Shown: positions 25,954-35,485 of the stretch, piece after piece
Layout: each line of letters starts with the position of its first letter
Position numbering within the stretch: position 1 is the first letter of the stretch
Source of the DNA: Crocinitomicaceae bacterium
GTDB lineage: Bacteria; Bacteroidota; Bacteroidia; Flavobacteriales_D; Crocinitomicaceae
Assembly (NCBI GenBank): GCA_016709005.1
Contig: JADJEU010000020.1
Coordinates: 310,001-374,000 of the forward strand
Direction: 5' to 3'
Length of the DNA stretch: 64,000 bases
Notes under the pieces: generated by a model
Told to the model about the DNA's origin: nothing
The model's input: the letters and a program-made list of their open reading frames with translations, nothing else
Database searches by the model: none
Position numbers and translations under genes: made by a program

Positions 25954-27123
25954 TTACTTCGAAGGCACAAACGTCTTTACATCTTTATCAGAAATAGAAT
26001 TTCCACAAAGAATAATTAAACGCTCTACAATATTTCTAAGCTCACGAATGTTTCCTGTCCAATTTACATTTTGCAATTCTTTCAGTGCCGCATCTGTGAA
26101 TTTTTTTGGCGGCATATCGTGTTCTTTGCAAAGCATGTCAATGAAATGATTTGCAAGTAAAGGAATATCATCTCTTCTGTCATTCAACGAAGGAACTTCA
26201 ATCACAATGACACTAAGACGGTGATATAAATCTTCTCTGAATTTTCCTTCTTCAATCATTTGACGCAAATCTTTATTGGTTGCAGCAACCACTCTTGGAT
26301 TTACTTTAATATCTTTTTCACCACCAACACGTGTGATTCTGTTTTCTTGTAATGCACGCAATACTTTTGCTTGCGCAGAAGCACTCATGTCTCCTATCTC
26401 ATCTAAAAATAAAGTTCCACCATCAGCCAATTCGAATTTTCCCTGTTTGGTTTTTATAGCAGATGTAAACGCACCTTTTTCGTGACCGAACAATTCTGAC
26501 TCAATTAATTCAGATGGAATAGCCGCACAATTCACCTCAACAAAAGGTGCTTTTTTACGATTGCTTTGTTCATGCAACTGGCGAGCGACTAATTCTTTTC
26601 CTGATCCGTTTGGACCGGTAATCATGACACGTGCATCCGATGCAGCAACCTTAGTAATCATTTCTCGGATTGCCAAAATTGGTTTTGACTCACCGATGAT
26701 ATTTGAATTTGCAATTTGTTTTTTGATTTGCGATTTCAACACCGTTGTCTCTTCAATCAAACCATTTTTTTCGATCGCATTTTTGATCGTGACCAAAATG
26801 CGATTCAAATCAAGCGGCTTTTCAATAAAATCGTAAGCACCATTTTTAATTGCTTCAACTGCCGTTTCAATATTACCGTGACCCGAGATCATGATAATAG
26901 GTGTTTGCAATCCATCATTTCGCAATTTCGCCAGAACTTCCATTCCGTCCATTTGAGGCATTTTTATATCACAAAAGATGACATCATACGATCCAGATTT
27001 AGCTTCGTTAACTCCGGCAATACCGTCTTCAACTGCTTCTACCTCGTACTTTTCAAACTCCAGAATTTCCTGAAGCGTTCTTCTGATACTGCGCTCGTCG
27101 TCAATGATGAGAATTCTTGGCAT
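25954..27123 (-). CDS. Sigma-54-type AAA+ response regulator without a DNA-binding domain
   Basis: 389 residues. REC domain (1-120) with acidic pocket DDE, phospho-acceptor Asp52 and GHGNIETAVEAIKNGAYDFIEKP. The AAA+ sigma-54 interaction domain has Walker A GPNGSGKE, LFGHEKGAFTSAIK (GAFTSA in place of GAFTGA), Walker B GGTLFLDEIGDM and NIRELRNIVERLI. The protein ends at TFVPSK, so no Fis-type helix-turn-helix is present. Without DNA binding it would activate sigma-54 holoenzyme from solution, or act through another partner. Its sensor kinase is not in the window. Confidence 0.92.
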   Translation of the reverse strand: MPRILIIDDERSIRRTLQEILEFEKYEVEAVEDGIAGVNEAKSGSYDVIFCDIKMPQMDGMEVLAKLRNDGLQTPIIMISGHGNIETAVEAIKNGAYDFIEKPLDLNRILVTIKNAIEKNGLIEETTVLKSQIKKQIANSNIIGESKPILAIREMITKVAASDARVMITGPNGSGKELVARQLHEQSNRKKAPFVEVNCAAIPSELIESELFGHEKGAFTSAIKTKQGKFELADGGTLFLDEIGDMSASAQAKVLRALQENRITRVGGEKDIKVNPRVVAATNKDLRQMIEEGKFREDLYHRLSVIVIEVPSLNDRRDDIPLLANHFIDMLCKEHDMPPKKFTDAALKELQNVNWTGNIRELRNIVERLIILCGNSISDKDVKTFVPSK

Positions 27124-27213
27124 ATCAACCTGTTTTTTAAAATCGTAAAATGAAGAGGTAAAGATATGAAATTTTCACGTACGGCGGGAATCTCCATTAA
27201 ATCAGGCTTTTGT

Positions 27214-27221
27214 TATATTTG
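27214..27221 (+). promoter_or_regulatory. TAnnTTTG (-7) box
   Basis: TATATTTG, 19 bases upstream of ATG 27241. No clear -33 TTG at the normal spacing. It supports 27241 rather than the longer open frame as the start of the next gene. Confidence 0.5.
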
Positions 27222-27240
27222 GGTTCTAAACCAAAGCCGA

Positions 27241-28203
27241 ATGACCCTTAACCACCTTTCATTCTTCATTATTGCCGCAATCGTTATTTTTTGGTTACTC
27301 TTTGTGCTCAAAATAACGCTTCTGCGTTACTTCAAATTGCGCAGAGCTGCTGACGAGTCAGAGAAAGGACGACCGGTTACCGGCACAATTATCTCTGTTG
27401 CTAAAACCGGAAAAGGCAGATTTCAATCCGTTCGTATGACGGTTGAGTTTCCAAATCTTTCACAAACCTTAATCAAAGAAGAGTTTCGTTTTGTTGATAG
27501 CAGGCCGGAAGAACATCGTTATGAAGAAGGAAATCGCATCACCATTTTAATTGATGACATGGCTAAAGGTGGGCCCGTGGCTAAAATTTCTGGTGGAAAA
27601 ACAGTTGTTGGAAAAGGTTTTTTACTTCTGTCAGCAATCCTTCTTTCAGCGGCATTCTATGGAAGCTGGTATCTGTACAAAATCACCCAGGTGCAAGTAG
27701 GTAATGACTGGTCTCGAGTGGATGAGCTGTTTATGGAAGATGGGCCGATGCCACTTATGGGATTCATTTTTATTGGCGTTCTGGTTTTTCAGTGGCTGGT
27801 TTTTCGAGGAATCAGCAAACTCGGGTCGTCGAAAAAAACGGGGAATGATCGTGAATTAAAATATTACGGTGAAAAAACTATGGCGACAATTCAACGATAT
27901 GAAGACACGAATATTACTATTAACGATAATCCGAAGGTAAGATTTTACTATTCTTTCACAGATAGAAATGGGCGCATACACAACAGCGAAGATTCTGTAG
28001 TGATTGGCAAACTTCAGATTGGTCTCATACCGACAATGACAGAAAAAGAAGTTTTTTATTTGCCGCAAAGTCCTGAAAATTCAAAATTTACAGAAAACCT
28101 GGCACCACAATCTTTCGTGGGTTGTTTGAATGGTGTTTTGATCTTGCAAGCGCTGATTTTCTCAACCATTCTGATTGTGATGTATCTCAGTGACGCAATG
28201 TAA
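27241..28203 (+). CDS. DUF3592-like membrane protein
   Basis: 320 residues from ATG 27241 (MTLNHLSFFIIAAIV); the frame stays open further upstream, but a promoter box at 27214 makes that unlikely to be coding. Four transmembrane helices: near the N-terminus, about 135-155, about 180-200 and at the C-terminus. The soluble stretches (VTGTIISVAKTGKGRFQSVRMTVEF, TMATIQRYEDTNITINDNPKVRFYYSF) have the repeated beta-domain pattern of DUF3592-type proteins, which link a helix to a small-barrel domain. Function unknown. Confidence 0.75.
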   Translation: MTLNHLSFFIIAAIVIFWLLFVLKITLLRYFKLRRAADESEKGRPVTGTIISVAKTGKGRFQSVRMTVEFPNLSQTLIKEEFRFVDSRPEEHRYEEGNRITILIDDMAKGGPVAKISGGKTVVGKGFLLLSAILLSAAFYGSWYLYKITQVQVGNDWSRVDELFMEDGPMPLMGFIFIGVLVFQWLVFRGISKLGSSKKTGNDRELKYYGEKTMATIQRYEDTNITINDNPKVRFYYSFTDRNGRIHNSEDSVVIGKLQIGLIPTMTEKEVFYLPQSPENSKFTENLAPQSFVGCLNGVLILQALIFSTILIVMYLSDAM

Positions 28204-28209
28204 TTCTGA

Positions 28210-29514
28210 TTATTCGATGGGTGGTTCTTCACCTGTTCCCTCTGCGAGCATGTCATAATCACCGCCTTCTAGCGATTGAATATCTTGAACTGATGCGCCC
28301 GCTATTCCTTTTACAGAACCGTAAAGTCCTATTGTATTGTTTACTACTTTTTCTATTTGCTTCTCTCTTTTTTTCCAGATGAGCTGCATGGCTTTTTTCT
28401 CTTTGTCGAGTTCAGATTGAAGTGTAGAAAAACCTTCTACAATGGCTTCTATTTGTTGTCTGAATTCATTTCCGGTGAGATATGAATACAACATTTGCAT
28501 TTTCTCACCTTTATTTTCATTGGATTCTGATGCTACTTTTAAACGAATCAATCCATCTCTTAAAACTGCAGCCACAGCTCTGAACTCAGAAAACGAACAT
28601 ACCCAAACACCATTGATCAAAGAGAAATGTTTTTGATCCTTTGGCAAAGTCTCAGTAATCAATACCGCGATTTCAGAACCGCTCGCGCGCATATCATCTT
28701 TGAGTTTACTTATCCACTCTTGCGAAAATGCTTTGGTTCGTTTTGACTCGTAAATAATTTTTCCACAATCCTGCATGAGGTTGTTTCTGACAATCTGAAT
28801 ACAATCTGCACCACGTGCACCTTTTGAAACTTCTTCAATCACATCAAACGGAAAAGCTGACTTCAAAACTTCTTCAATGAACAATTCCTGAACTTCACCT
28901 TGCAACTGCATCGAACCTTGTTCCATTTTGCGTTGCATTTCTTCATTGAGTTTTTTCTGATCCTCCATCTGCTTCTTCCACTCCTGCTCACGCATGGCAA
29001 ATTTTTCAGATTCGCGGCGTGAAACCTCCTCTTCACTTTGTTTTTTAACCTCCAGAATTTTTTTCTGAAGTTCCAGATCCATTTTCTCTTTGATGTCTTT
29101 CAGCTCTTGTTCTTTCTTCAAAAATTCGATTTCCTTTTTTTGAAGTTCGATGTTTTCTTTTTGCTTTTTATCGAGTGTTTCTTGAAGATCTTTTAGACGC
29201 AAACCTAAACTTTCACCGGCTTCCTTTTCAGCTTTTGCTTTTGCTTCAGCCAGAATTTTTTCCCGATCTTCTTTTAATTTTTGCTGATATTCTTCTCTTG
29301 CTTTTTCTTGTTTCGTTTCAAAATCTTTACGTTGATTTTCAAGTTCGATTTGTTTACGTAAAAAATCCTGATTGCGCTGCTCGTTCTGCTCTGCAATGAT
29401 TCTGTTTTTCTCCTGAAATTCCTTCGTGAGTTTTTCTTCCAGACCTTTTGCAATTGCTTCTTCAGCATTGAAAGTTGTTCCGCAACTAGGGCAGGTTATT
29501 TTGGATTCACTCAT
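28210..29514 (-). CDS. DUF2130 domain coiled-coil protein
   Basis: 434 residues. An N-terminal CPSCGT half-zinc-ribbon is followed by a long charged coiled coil (about 25-210, Glu/Lys/Gln-rich) and a DUF2130 domain (about 215-405) with IYESKRTKAFSQEWISKLKDDMR and ETLPKDQKHF. DUF2130 resembles restriction-endonuclease-like folds by its YE-x-K and acidic residues, but its cellular role is not established. It follows the 139-residue protein after 27 bases on the same strand and may belong to that operon. Confidence 0.88.
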   Translation of the reverse strand: MSESKITCPSCGTTFNAEEAIAKGLEEKLTKEFQEKNRIIAEQNEQRNQDFLRKQIELENQRKDFETKQEKAREEYQQKLKEDREKILAEAKAKAEKEAGESLGLRLKDLQETLDKKQKENIELQKKEIEFLKKEQELKDIKEKMDLELQKKILEVKKQSEEEVSRRESEKFAMREQEWKKQMEDQKKLNEEMQRKMEQGSMQLQGEVQELFIEEVLKSAFPFDVIEEVSKGARGADCIQIVRNNLMQDCGKIIYESKRTKAFSQEWISKLKDDMRASGSEIAVLITETLPKDQKHFSLINGVWVCSFSEFRAVAAVLRDGLIRLKVASESNENKGEKMQMLYSYLTGNEFRQQIEAIVEGFSTLQSELDKEKKAMQLIWKKREKQIEKVVNNTIGLYGSVKGIAGASVQDIQSLEGGDYDMLAEGTGEEPPIE

Positions 29515-29541
29515 AAAAAAATCAGATTAAATGTTGCGCGA

Positions 29542-29961
29542 TTATTTACGCTTTTTGGAAACAACAATTTTGTTTCCTTCAATGGTGATCAACCAGGTTT
29601 TATCAAATATCATGGGCAGATATCTCAGATAAAGTTTTGTACGTTGAGACATTTCGTTGTCTTCACCTTCTTTGAGGACGCCTGTAAATTCGTAGACCTG
29701 TGTGTTTGGATGTTTCTCTCCGTAAATGCTGATAATGGTAATGATGGTGCGCATTACTTTCCATACATCACCTTTGTTAGTGAGTGCATATTCCTCACCT
29801 TCATACTCTTCATTCAATACCCCAAAAGCAATCACCGCATGCAAAATATTTTCTTTTTTGCGTGCGAATCTCACTTCATACTCTACCCCAAAATCAGTTG
29901 AAAAATGATATACCTGACCGGTTGGAATATTAGGTTTTATGATCTCGTAAATCGGGCCCAT
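29542..29961 (-). CDS. Uncharacterised protein
   Basis: 139 residues, no signal peptide or transmembrane helix. Mixed alpha/beta composition with VYHFSTDFGVEYEVRFARKKENILHAVIAFG and a basic C-terminus (NKIVVSKKRK). Its ATG overlaps the stop of the WD40-caspase gene (TAATG), so it is translationally coupled to it. No family was recognised; similar small proteins in Bacteroidota are annotated only as hypothetical. Confidence 0.75.
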   Translation of the reverse strand: MGPIYEIIKPNIPTGQVYHFSTDFGVEYEVRFARKKENILHAVIAFGVLNEEYEGEEYALTNKGDVWKVMRTIITIISIYGEKHPNTQVYEFTGVLKEGEDNEMSQRTKLYLRYLPMIFDKTWLITIEGNKIVVSKKRK

Positions 29962-32900
29962 TATTTTCCAAATATAATGTAATCCAAGCTAATATTCTCT
30001 TCACGGGAGGAAGGAATTTGTTTTCCCTTCGATAAATCCTTCACTTTTGTGTTCACGTATGCCCGAATCTCAGTGACAGTAATACTTCCGTCTTTGTCGG
30101 CATCAGCAGCCATATCCGTAAGTCCAGACAGAAAGGCATAGGTGAACAATCCGTTTTTCCATTGATCACTTTCCATGGCGTACTCTGCGCCACCGGCACT
30201 TGAGATCACGGTAGCCCCGGAACCTTTTTGCGTATCTGAAAAAATATCTTCTACTAATTCCAGACTGTTTTCAAAACCAAATCCTTCCTTCTCCCTGACT
30301 CCTACTCCAGCCGACCTGAACTCAACCCCACCTATTTCCATTTCAGGCTCTGGTCCACGTTCAATCTCTTCTTTATCCAATTCACCGCTGTGACACGTAT
30401 CCATGATCAGTAATTTACGATATGATTTAATTTTATCAAGAAGGCCATGAATAAGGTCATATGGAATACCACCCAACTCTGGTTTGTCAAAGTCCATATC
30501 ATATGTAGCAAAGAAATAATCAAAGTCAACGTTCAAAACCCCATGACCAGCAATAAAAATGATGGCCATATCTTCATGTGTACAATTCGCAAAAAATGGA
30601 ATCAGATCTTGAAAACCTGCCTTGGTGACCTGATCATCCAGCAATAGTTTTGTATACACCTGATTATAAAGTGACGCAGACTCAGTCAGTTTTGCAATCA
30701 TGTCTTTTGCATCTTTGGTCGGGTAAGTCAAATTAAAGCGATTGTCTTTGTAATTACTGACTCCAATTGATGCTATATAAAGATTGTGTTTGATATTATC
30801 TGTTTCACGCACCAACTCAACCGTCTCATAAATAGACTCAGCTCCATTACTGTTGATACATGAAATCTGAATCTTATTCACGCCGGTCATCAATGGAATT
30901 TCTAATTCTTTGCGCAGTGATTTCACTTTTTGAGGAGGTCTGAATCCAAGCTCTCCATAAACCGGAACATCGTTTACAAAAACATTGATTTGTTGAATAT
31001 CGTATTGATCATCCCATACCTTTACCCATAATTTAAGCACACTTTCACTTGTAACTAAAGGAGCTTCTGATTCATTCAGGATATTCGGAATCTGGTAATC
31101 CATTTTCAAACTTCCTTCATCCATTTGTAATTTGCGGAGGCGTTTTTTATAGAGATAATTATAAGCCCTTATTAACTGCTCAGGTGATTTACCAATGCGG
31201 CTTGCAACTATGTCTGGCCGATTTAAATAGATATCAAATTGCTCAAATGAAACTAGTTTGCCGTCAACCCGAAAAGCAATTCCCTTCAAAGCATTTCTGG
31301 AAGCCATGTAATAATTATCCGGTGTGTAAATCATAAAATCGTTTCCACCCACAGCAAGATATGTAACTACAGTACCGCAATTTTTATAGTCTGATATTTT
31401 CATTGTTCCATCTGCACATGCAGAAAAAACGCGATCCGCATCTTTGTCAAAAATTACTTTGGTAATCGCGCTGTTGTGATCTTTTAGCTGACAAATTTTT
31501 TCACCCGTTGAAGTATTCCAGAAAATAAGTGAATTGTCAGATTCCCACACAGAGTTATTACCTGCACCGGAAACTAAAACAGAACCATCTTTGTTGTAAT
31601 CAATGGAGCTGATCATGTTCACATGTCCAGTAAGTGTGCGCGTTGTTTCCCAGGTTGAAGTGCTTCTCAAATTGATTGTTTTATCCCAGGCTGAAGTTGC
31701 AAGCGTTTTGCCATCAGGACTAAATTTGACCGAGTTAACGACTATCGTTTGATCTGTAAATTGTTTGATTTCTTTTTTGGTTTTATAGTCCCAGACACGG
31801 GTAGTTTGATCATGGCCGCCAGAAGCAATCCATGAATTGCTTGGATGAAAATCAAGCGTTAAAATTCCGGCCGTATGGCCTTTCAATTCTACTTCCTTTT
31901 TTCCAGTTTCGAGATCCCATATTTTAACCACATTCATAAATCCTGCACCGGCCAGATACTTTCCATCATTTGAGAGCGCAAGACATTGGATCAATTCAGA
32001 ATCAGTTGCCAGTTCACGCGACAAAGTTCCAGTATGAATATCCCAAACTGCGAGCGTTAAATTATACTGCATGCTGATCAGAAAATTTCCATCTTTTGTA
32101 AATTCACATGGAAAAAAACCTTGCACTTCACTGACCACTTTATTTAATTTCAAATCCCAGATCTGAATCTTTAACTTATCTGTTGCAATGGCAACATAAT
32201 TTCCATCCTGACTATAAGCCATGTTGACAATTTCAGAAACTTTTCCATCCAATTCCTTGAAGATTTTTTGAGTCTTCTTGTTGTAGATCCGAATTACATC
32301 AAAATTGCCAAAGAAAACAATGTCGCCATTTGGATGACTAGTAATACATTGCGATGCAAGATACTGTTCGGTAAATTCTGTTTCCAATTTTTGCAATTTA
32401 TAGTCGATGATTTGAACCGCACCAGTATGCGTGGCAACATAAATATGATCTGCTTTTTTATCAAATTCCAGATCAATTATTTTTCCATCATATTTTGGAG
32501 ATGTATAAACAAATTTCTCTTGTACAACATCAAAAAACCGAAGCTTGTCATCATTAAATCCAAAGGCTACCAGCTGACCATCTTTAGATATAGAGCCGCG
32601 TGAAAAAGGAAAGTTAAACTCGTTGAAAATCTTCACAGTTTTAACCAGTGTCATTGTTTTCAGATTCACGTAAAGAAGATTACCCAAATGATCTAGTGAG
32701 TAAGCCATCAACTTAGAATCATCCACCACAAAAGACATAGCGTAAACATCGGTCATTGATTTTAACTCATTTGTCACCAGATCAAGTACAGCCAGGTTGC
32801 TATTTTCATCCACATGCACGAGTTTTTTTCCATCTTCAATATACGCCAGTCCCACCGAGCTATGGCTTGCTCTTGATGTTTGAACTTTTTCTCCGGTAAT

Positions 32901-33206
32901 CACATTCCATATCAGAAGCTCGCCATCTGAAGTTGTAGCAGCAAGGTGAATATTATCTGGCGCAAAACACATTTGTTCAACGCGCCCATTGGTACCGGCA
33001 ATGGTTCTATACTCCATTGTATTGGAGATTTCCCAGATTTTGATGATTTTATTGTCTCCCGCACTTGCTAAAAATCTGCCATCTGAACTCACGGTCATAT
33101 AACTGATCTGGTCGGTGTGACCGGTAGTCATAACAACCTCTGGCTGAATCGCAGAAAACGACGCTCCAACCAAAAAGCATAAGGACAACAGGAGAAAATA
33201 TTTCAT
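29961..33206 (-). CDS. Secreted WD40-repeat protein with C-terminal caspase-like (C14) peptidase
   Basis: 1081 residues with a signal peptide (ends GASFSA). Residues about 30-640 hold at least a dozen WD40 repeats, probably two propellers (GHTDQISYMTVSSDGRFLASAG and similar). A beta-sandwich-like segment (about 690-790) precedes the caspase-like domain (about 795-1081), which has the catalytic dyad His888 (FIAGHG) and Cys938 (MDTCHSG). A DxDxDG calcium loop is seen at residues 1035-1039. Caspase-like enzymes cut after Arg/Lys or Asp; Ca2+ activation is usual for metacaspases. It is the second gene of the M42-caspase-139aa-DUF2130 run. A role in protein maturation or cell death outside the cytoplasm is inference. 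Confidence 0.9.
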   Translation of the reverse strand: MKYFLLLSLCFLVGASFSAIQPEVVMTTGHTDQISYMTVSSDGRFLASAGDNKIIKIWEISNTMEYRTIAGTNGRVEQMCFAPDNIHLAATTSDGELLIWNVITGEKVQTSRASHSSVGLAYIEDGKKLVHVDENSNLAVLDLVTNELKSMTDVYAMSFVVDDSKLMAYSLDHLGNLLYVNLKTMTLVKTVKIFNEFNFPFSRGSISKDGQLVAFGFNDDKLRFFDVVQEKFVYTSPKYDGKIIDLEFDKKADHIYVATHTGAVQIIDYKLQKLETEFTEQYLASQCITSHPNGDIVFFGNFDVIRIYNKKTQKIFKELDGKVSEIVNMAYSQDGNYVAIATDKLKIQIWDLKLNKVVSEVQGFFPCEFTKDGNFLISMQYNLTLAVWDIHTGTLSRELATDSELIQCLALSNDGKYLAGAGFMNVVKIWDLETGKKEVELKGHTAGILTLDFHPSNSWIASGGHDQTTRVWDYKTKKEIKQFTDQTIVVNSVKFSPDGKTLATSAWDKTINLRSTSTWETTRTLTGHVNMISSIDYNKDGSVLVSGAGNNSVWESDNSLIFWNTSTGEKICQLKDHNSAITKVIFDKDADRVFSACADGTMKISDYKNCGTVVTYLAVGGNDFMIYTPDNYYMASRNALKGIAFRVDGKLVSFEQFDIYLNRPDIVASRIGKSPEQLIRAYNYLYKKRLRKLQMDEGSLKMDYQIPNILNESEAPLVTSESVLKLWVKVWDDQYDIQQINVFVNDVPVYGELGFRPPQKVKSLRKELEIPLMTGVNKIQISCINSNGAESIYETVELVRETDNIKHNLYIASIGVSNYKDNRFNLTYPTKDAKDMIAKLTESASLYNQVYTKLLLDDQVTKAGFQDLIPFFANCTHEDMAIIFIAGHGVLNVDFDYFFATYDMDFDKPELGGIPYDLIHGLLDKIKSYRKLLIMDTCHSGELDKEEIERGPEPEMEIGGVEFRSAGVGVREKEGFGFENSLELVEDIFSDTQKGSGATVISSAGGAEYAMESDQWKNGLFTYAFLSGLTDMAADADKDGSITVTEIRAYVNTKVKDLSKGKQIPSSREENISLDYIIFGK

Positions 33207-33215
33207 GATTTTTAA

Positions 33216-34304
33216 TTATTTAAAATAGCGAAAATCATGCCCGCTTTTTAATTTTTTTACCGCTTGATAAATCAGTCTGATTCCATTTTCAACATCATCA
33301 CGATAAGCCATTTCAACCGTGGTATGCATATAACGAAGTGGCGTAGAAATTAAGACAGATGCAACTCCATTGTTTGAATATGCAAAAGCATCAGTGTCTG
33401 TGCCTGTAGATCTTGAAACCGCAGCACGCTGGAATGGAATTTTATTTTTCTCAGCAGCATCAATCACTAACTTTAAAAGATTGGTCTGTACAGCTGGGCC
33501 GTACGTTACAACAGGCCCATCACCACATTTCAAATCACCTTGCTGAATCTTATTAATCATTGGAGTGTGTGTATCATGACATACATCGGTGATAATTGCA
33601 ACATCCGGCTGAATGCGTTCTGCAATCATTTCAGCACCACGCAAACCAATTTCTTCCTGAACAGCATTGGTGATGTACAAACCAAAATCAAGTTTGTCTT
33701 TATTTTCATGCAGCAAACGAGCCACCTCTGCTATCATAAAACCTCCAATGCGGTTATCAAGTGCACGACCGACAAATTTATCTTTGTTCAGAATCATAAA
33801 CTCATCTTCAAAAGTTGCAACACAACCAACATGAATGCCTAATTTTTCAACCTCTTCTTTTGAGGTACAACCGCAATCCAAAAAGATATTTTTCATGGAT
33901 GGAGCGTCATCTTTTTCAGCACGCGTATGTATTGCAGGCCAGCCAAATACTGCTTTTACAATACCTTTATCGGTATGAATGTTTACCCGCATGGATGGTG
34001 CTATCATGTGATCAGAACCACCATTTCGTTTGAGGTATATAAAACCATCTTTTGTGATGTAATTTACAAACCACGAGATTTCATCAGCATGCGCTTCAAT
34101 CACAACTTTGTATTTTGCTTTTGGATTAACAATTCCAACTACATTTCCATAGGTATCAACCCAATAATCATCAATATAAGGTTTGATGTAATTGAGCCAA
34201 AGTTTTTGCCCTTCTTTTTCAAATCCAGTTGGTGATGCGTTATTTATGTATGATTCAAGAAATTCAAGAGATTTTTTCGTTAAAACTGATTTGTTTTTAG
34301 CCAT
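33216..34304 (-). CDS. M42 family aminopeptidase
   Basis: 362 residues, the usual size of the M42 glutamyl aminopeptidase/deblocking aminopeptidase family, which forms large tetrahedral complexes. Metal ligands and catalytic acids are visible in IEAHADEISW, VGRALDNRIGG, AVQEEIGLRGA, IITDVCHDTH and YMHTTVEMAYRDD. It is cytoplasmic and trims N-terminal residues from peptides. It sits 9 bases upstream of the secreted WD40-caspase gene on the same strand. Confidence 0.94.
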   Translation of the reverse strand: MAKNKSVLTKKSLEFLESYINNASPTGFEKEGQKLWLNYIKPYIDDYWVDTYGNVVGIVNPKAKYKVVIEAHADEISWFVNYITKDGFIYLKRNGGSDHMIAPSMRVNIHTDKGIVKAVFGWPAIHTRAEKDDAPSMKNIFLDCGCTSKEEVEKLGIHVGCVATFEDEFMILNKDKFVGRALDNRIGGFMIAEVARLLHENKDKLDFGLYITNAVQEEIGLRGAEMIAERIQPDVAIITDVCHDTHTPMINKIQQGDLKCGDGPVVTYGPAVQTNLLKLVIDAAEKNKIPFQRAAVSRSTGTDTDAFAYSNNGVASVLISTPLRYMHTTVEMAYRDDVENGIRLIYQAVKKLKSGHDFRYFK

Positions 34305-34369
34305 GCCTGTGAGATTTAGATTGGTATATACCGTATAAAATTATAAATTAGCACTAATTAAAAGAGATA

Positions 34370-35473
34370 ATGATGATAAAAATTAAAGCCTTGCTAATTC
34401 TGATCACGTTTAGTGGCTTTGTTTCTGCTCAAACAGACACAAGCAAAACACTTCAAGGTGGCGGTGTAGACCAACATATTCTTGACTCTTTAGGACTTGT
34501 TAACCCTGAACTTCAGAAGAAATATAACGAAGGTGTTCGGGCATTGACTTCACAAAATTTCATGGAGGCTTCACAACGATTCACAGAAGTAATTTTGATG
34601 AATCCATCTTACGCTGCAGCTTATTACAATCGTGGTATGGCCTATAAGGGACTTGCAATGAATGACAAGGCCGTTGCAGACTTTAACCGTGCCATTGAAC
34701 TTGACCCAGCCAATGCAGAAGCTGCTTACATGAAAGCAAAATTATTTGAAGAATCAGGTGATTTTGAACAAGCAGCCAATGCTTACAAGCAAGCAGGTGA
34801 AATCGATAAAACCAACGAGACCTACCCATATTTTCAAGGCGTGGCTTTGTTTCAAATGGAAAAATACGACGAAGCAATCATTGCATTTGATGAAGCCATT
34901 CGCAGAAAATCAGATTACGCTTACGCATACAATGATCGCGGAAGTTCAAAAATGATGCTGGAAAATTATGACGGCGCCATTGCCGATTATAACAGTGCAA
35001 TTAAATATGATCAATATATGCACTTTGCATACAATAACCTTGGATCAGTATACCGCAATAAAGAGGATTACACGAACGCTGAGAAATATTATACCGAAGC
35101 AATAAAACGTAAACCCGATTACTATATAGCATACAACAACAGAGGAACTGCCCGCTTTGCACAGGGAAAATATGCAGATGCACTCAGTGATTTTTCGAAA
35201 GCAATTCAGATTAATCCAGATTACGCATTTGCTTATAATAATCAAGCCAGTGTGTATATCAAACAAGAAAAATATCAAGAAGCCGTTACTGCTTGTGACA
35301 AGGCAATTGCTTTAAACGGTGAATACACGGAGGCTTATTTCAATCGCGGAATTGCAAAAGAAATGCTGAAAGATTTAGTCGGCGCATGCGCAGATTGGCA
35401 AGATGCATTTATTCTCGGAAGTGAAAATGCTGAACAGTATATTAACAGTCCCGCTTGCGCAGGTAATAATTAA
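34370..35473 (+). CDS. Secreted TPR protein, first copy of TPR/PorE-like module
   Basis: 367 residues with a signal peptide (ends GFVSAQ). Eight or so TPR units span residues 48-345 (AYYNRGMAYKGLAMNDKAVADFNRAIELDP and repeats). The C-terminal cap EAYFNRGIAKEMLKDLVGAC-DWQDAFILGS...INSPAC matches that of the second TPR gene at 37661. The gene is 12 bases before a PorE-like gene. TPR proteins in this position probably act as periplasmic scaffolds for the envelope complex. Confidence 0.9.
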   Translation: MMIKIKALLILITFSGFVSAQTDTSKTLQGGGVDQHILDSLGLVNPELQKKYNEGVRALTSQNFMEASQRFTEVILMNPSYAAAYYNRGMAYKGLAMNDKAVADFNRAIELDPANAEAAYMKAKLFEESGDFEQAANAYKQAGEIDKTNETYPYFQGVALFQMEKYDEAIIAFDEAIRRKSDYAYAYNDRGSSKMMLENYDGAIADYNSAIKYDQYMHFAYNNLGSVYRNKEDYTNAEKYYTEAIKRKPDYYIAYNNRGTARFAQGKYADALSDFSKAIQINPDYAFAYNNQASVYIKQEKYQEAVTACDKAIALNGEYTEAYFNRGIAKEMLKDLVGACADWQDAFILGSENAEQYINSPACAGNN

Positions 35474-35485
35474 GAAACCGAAACC

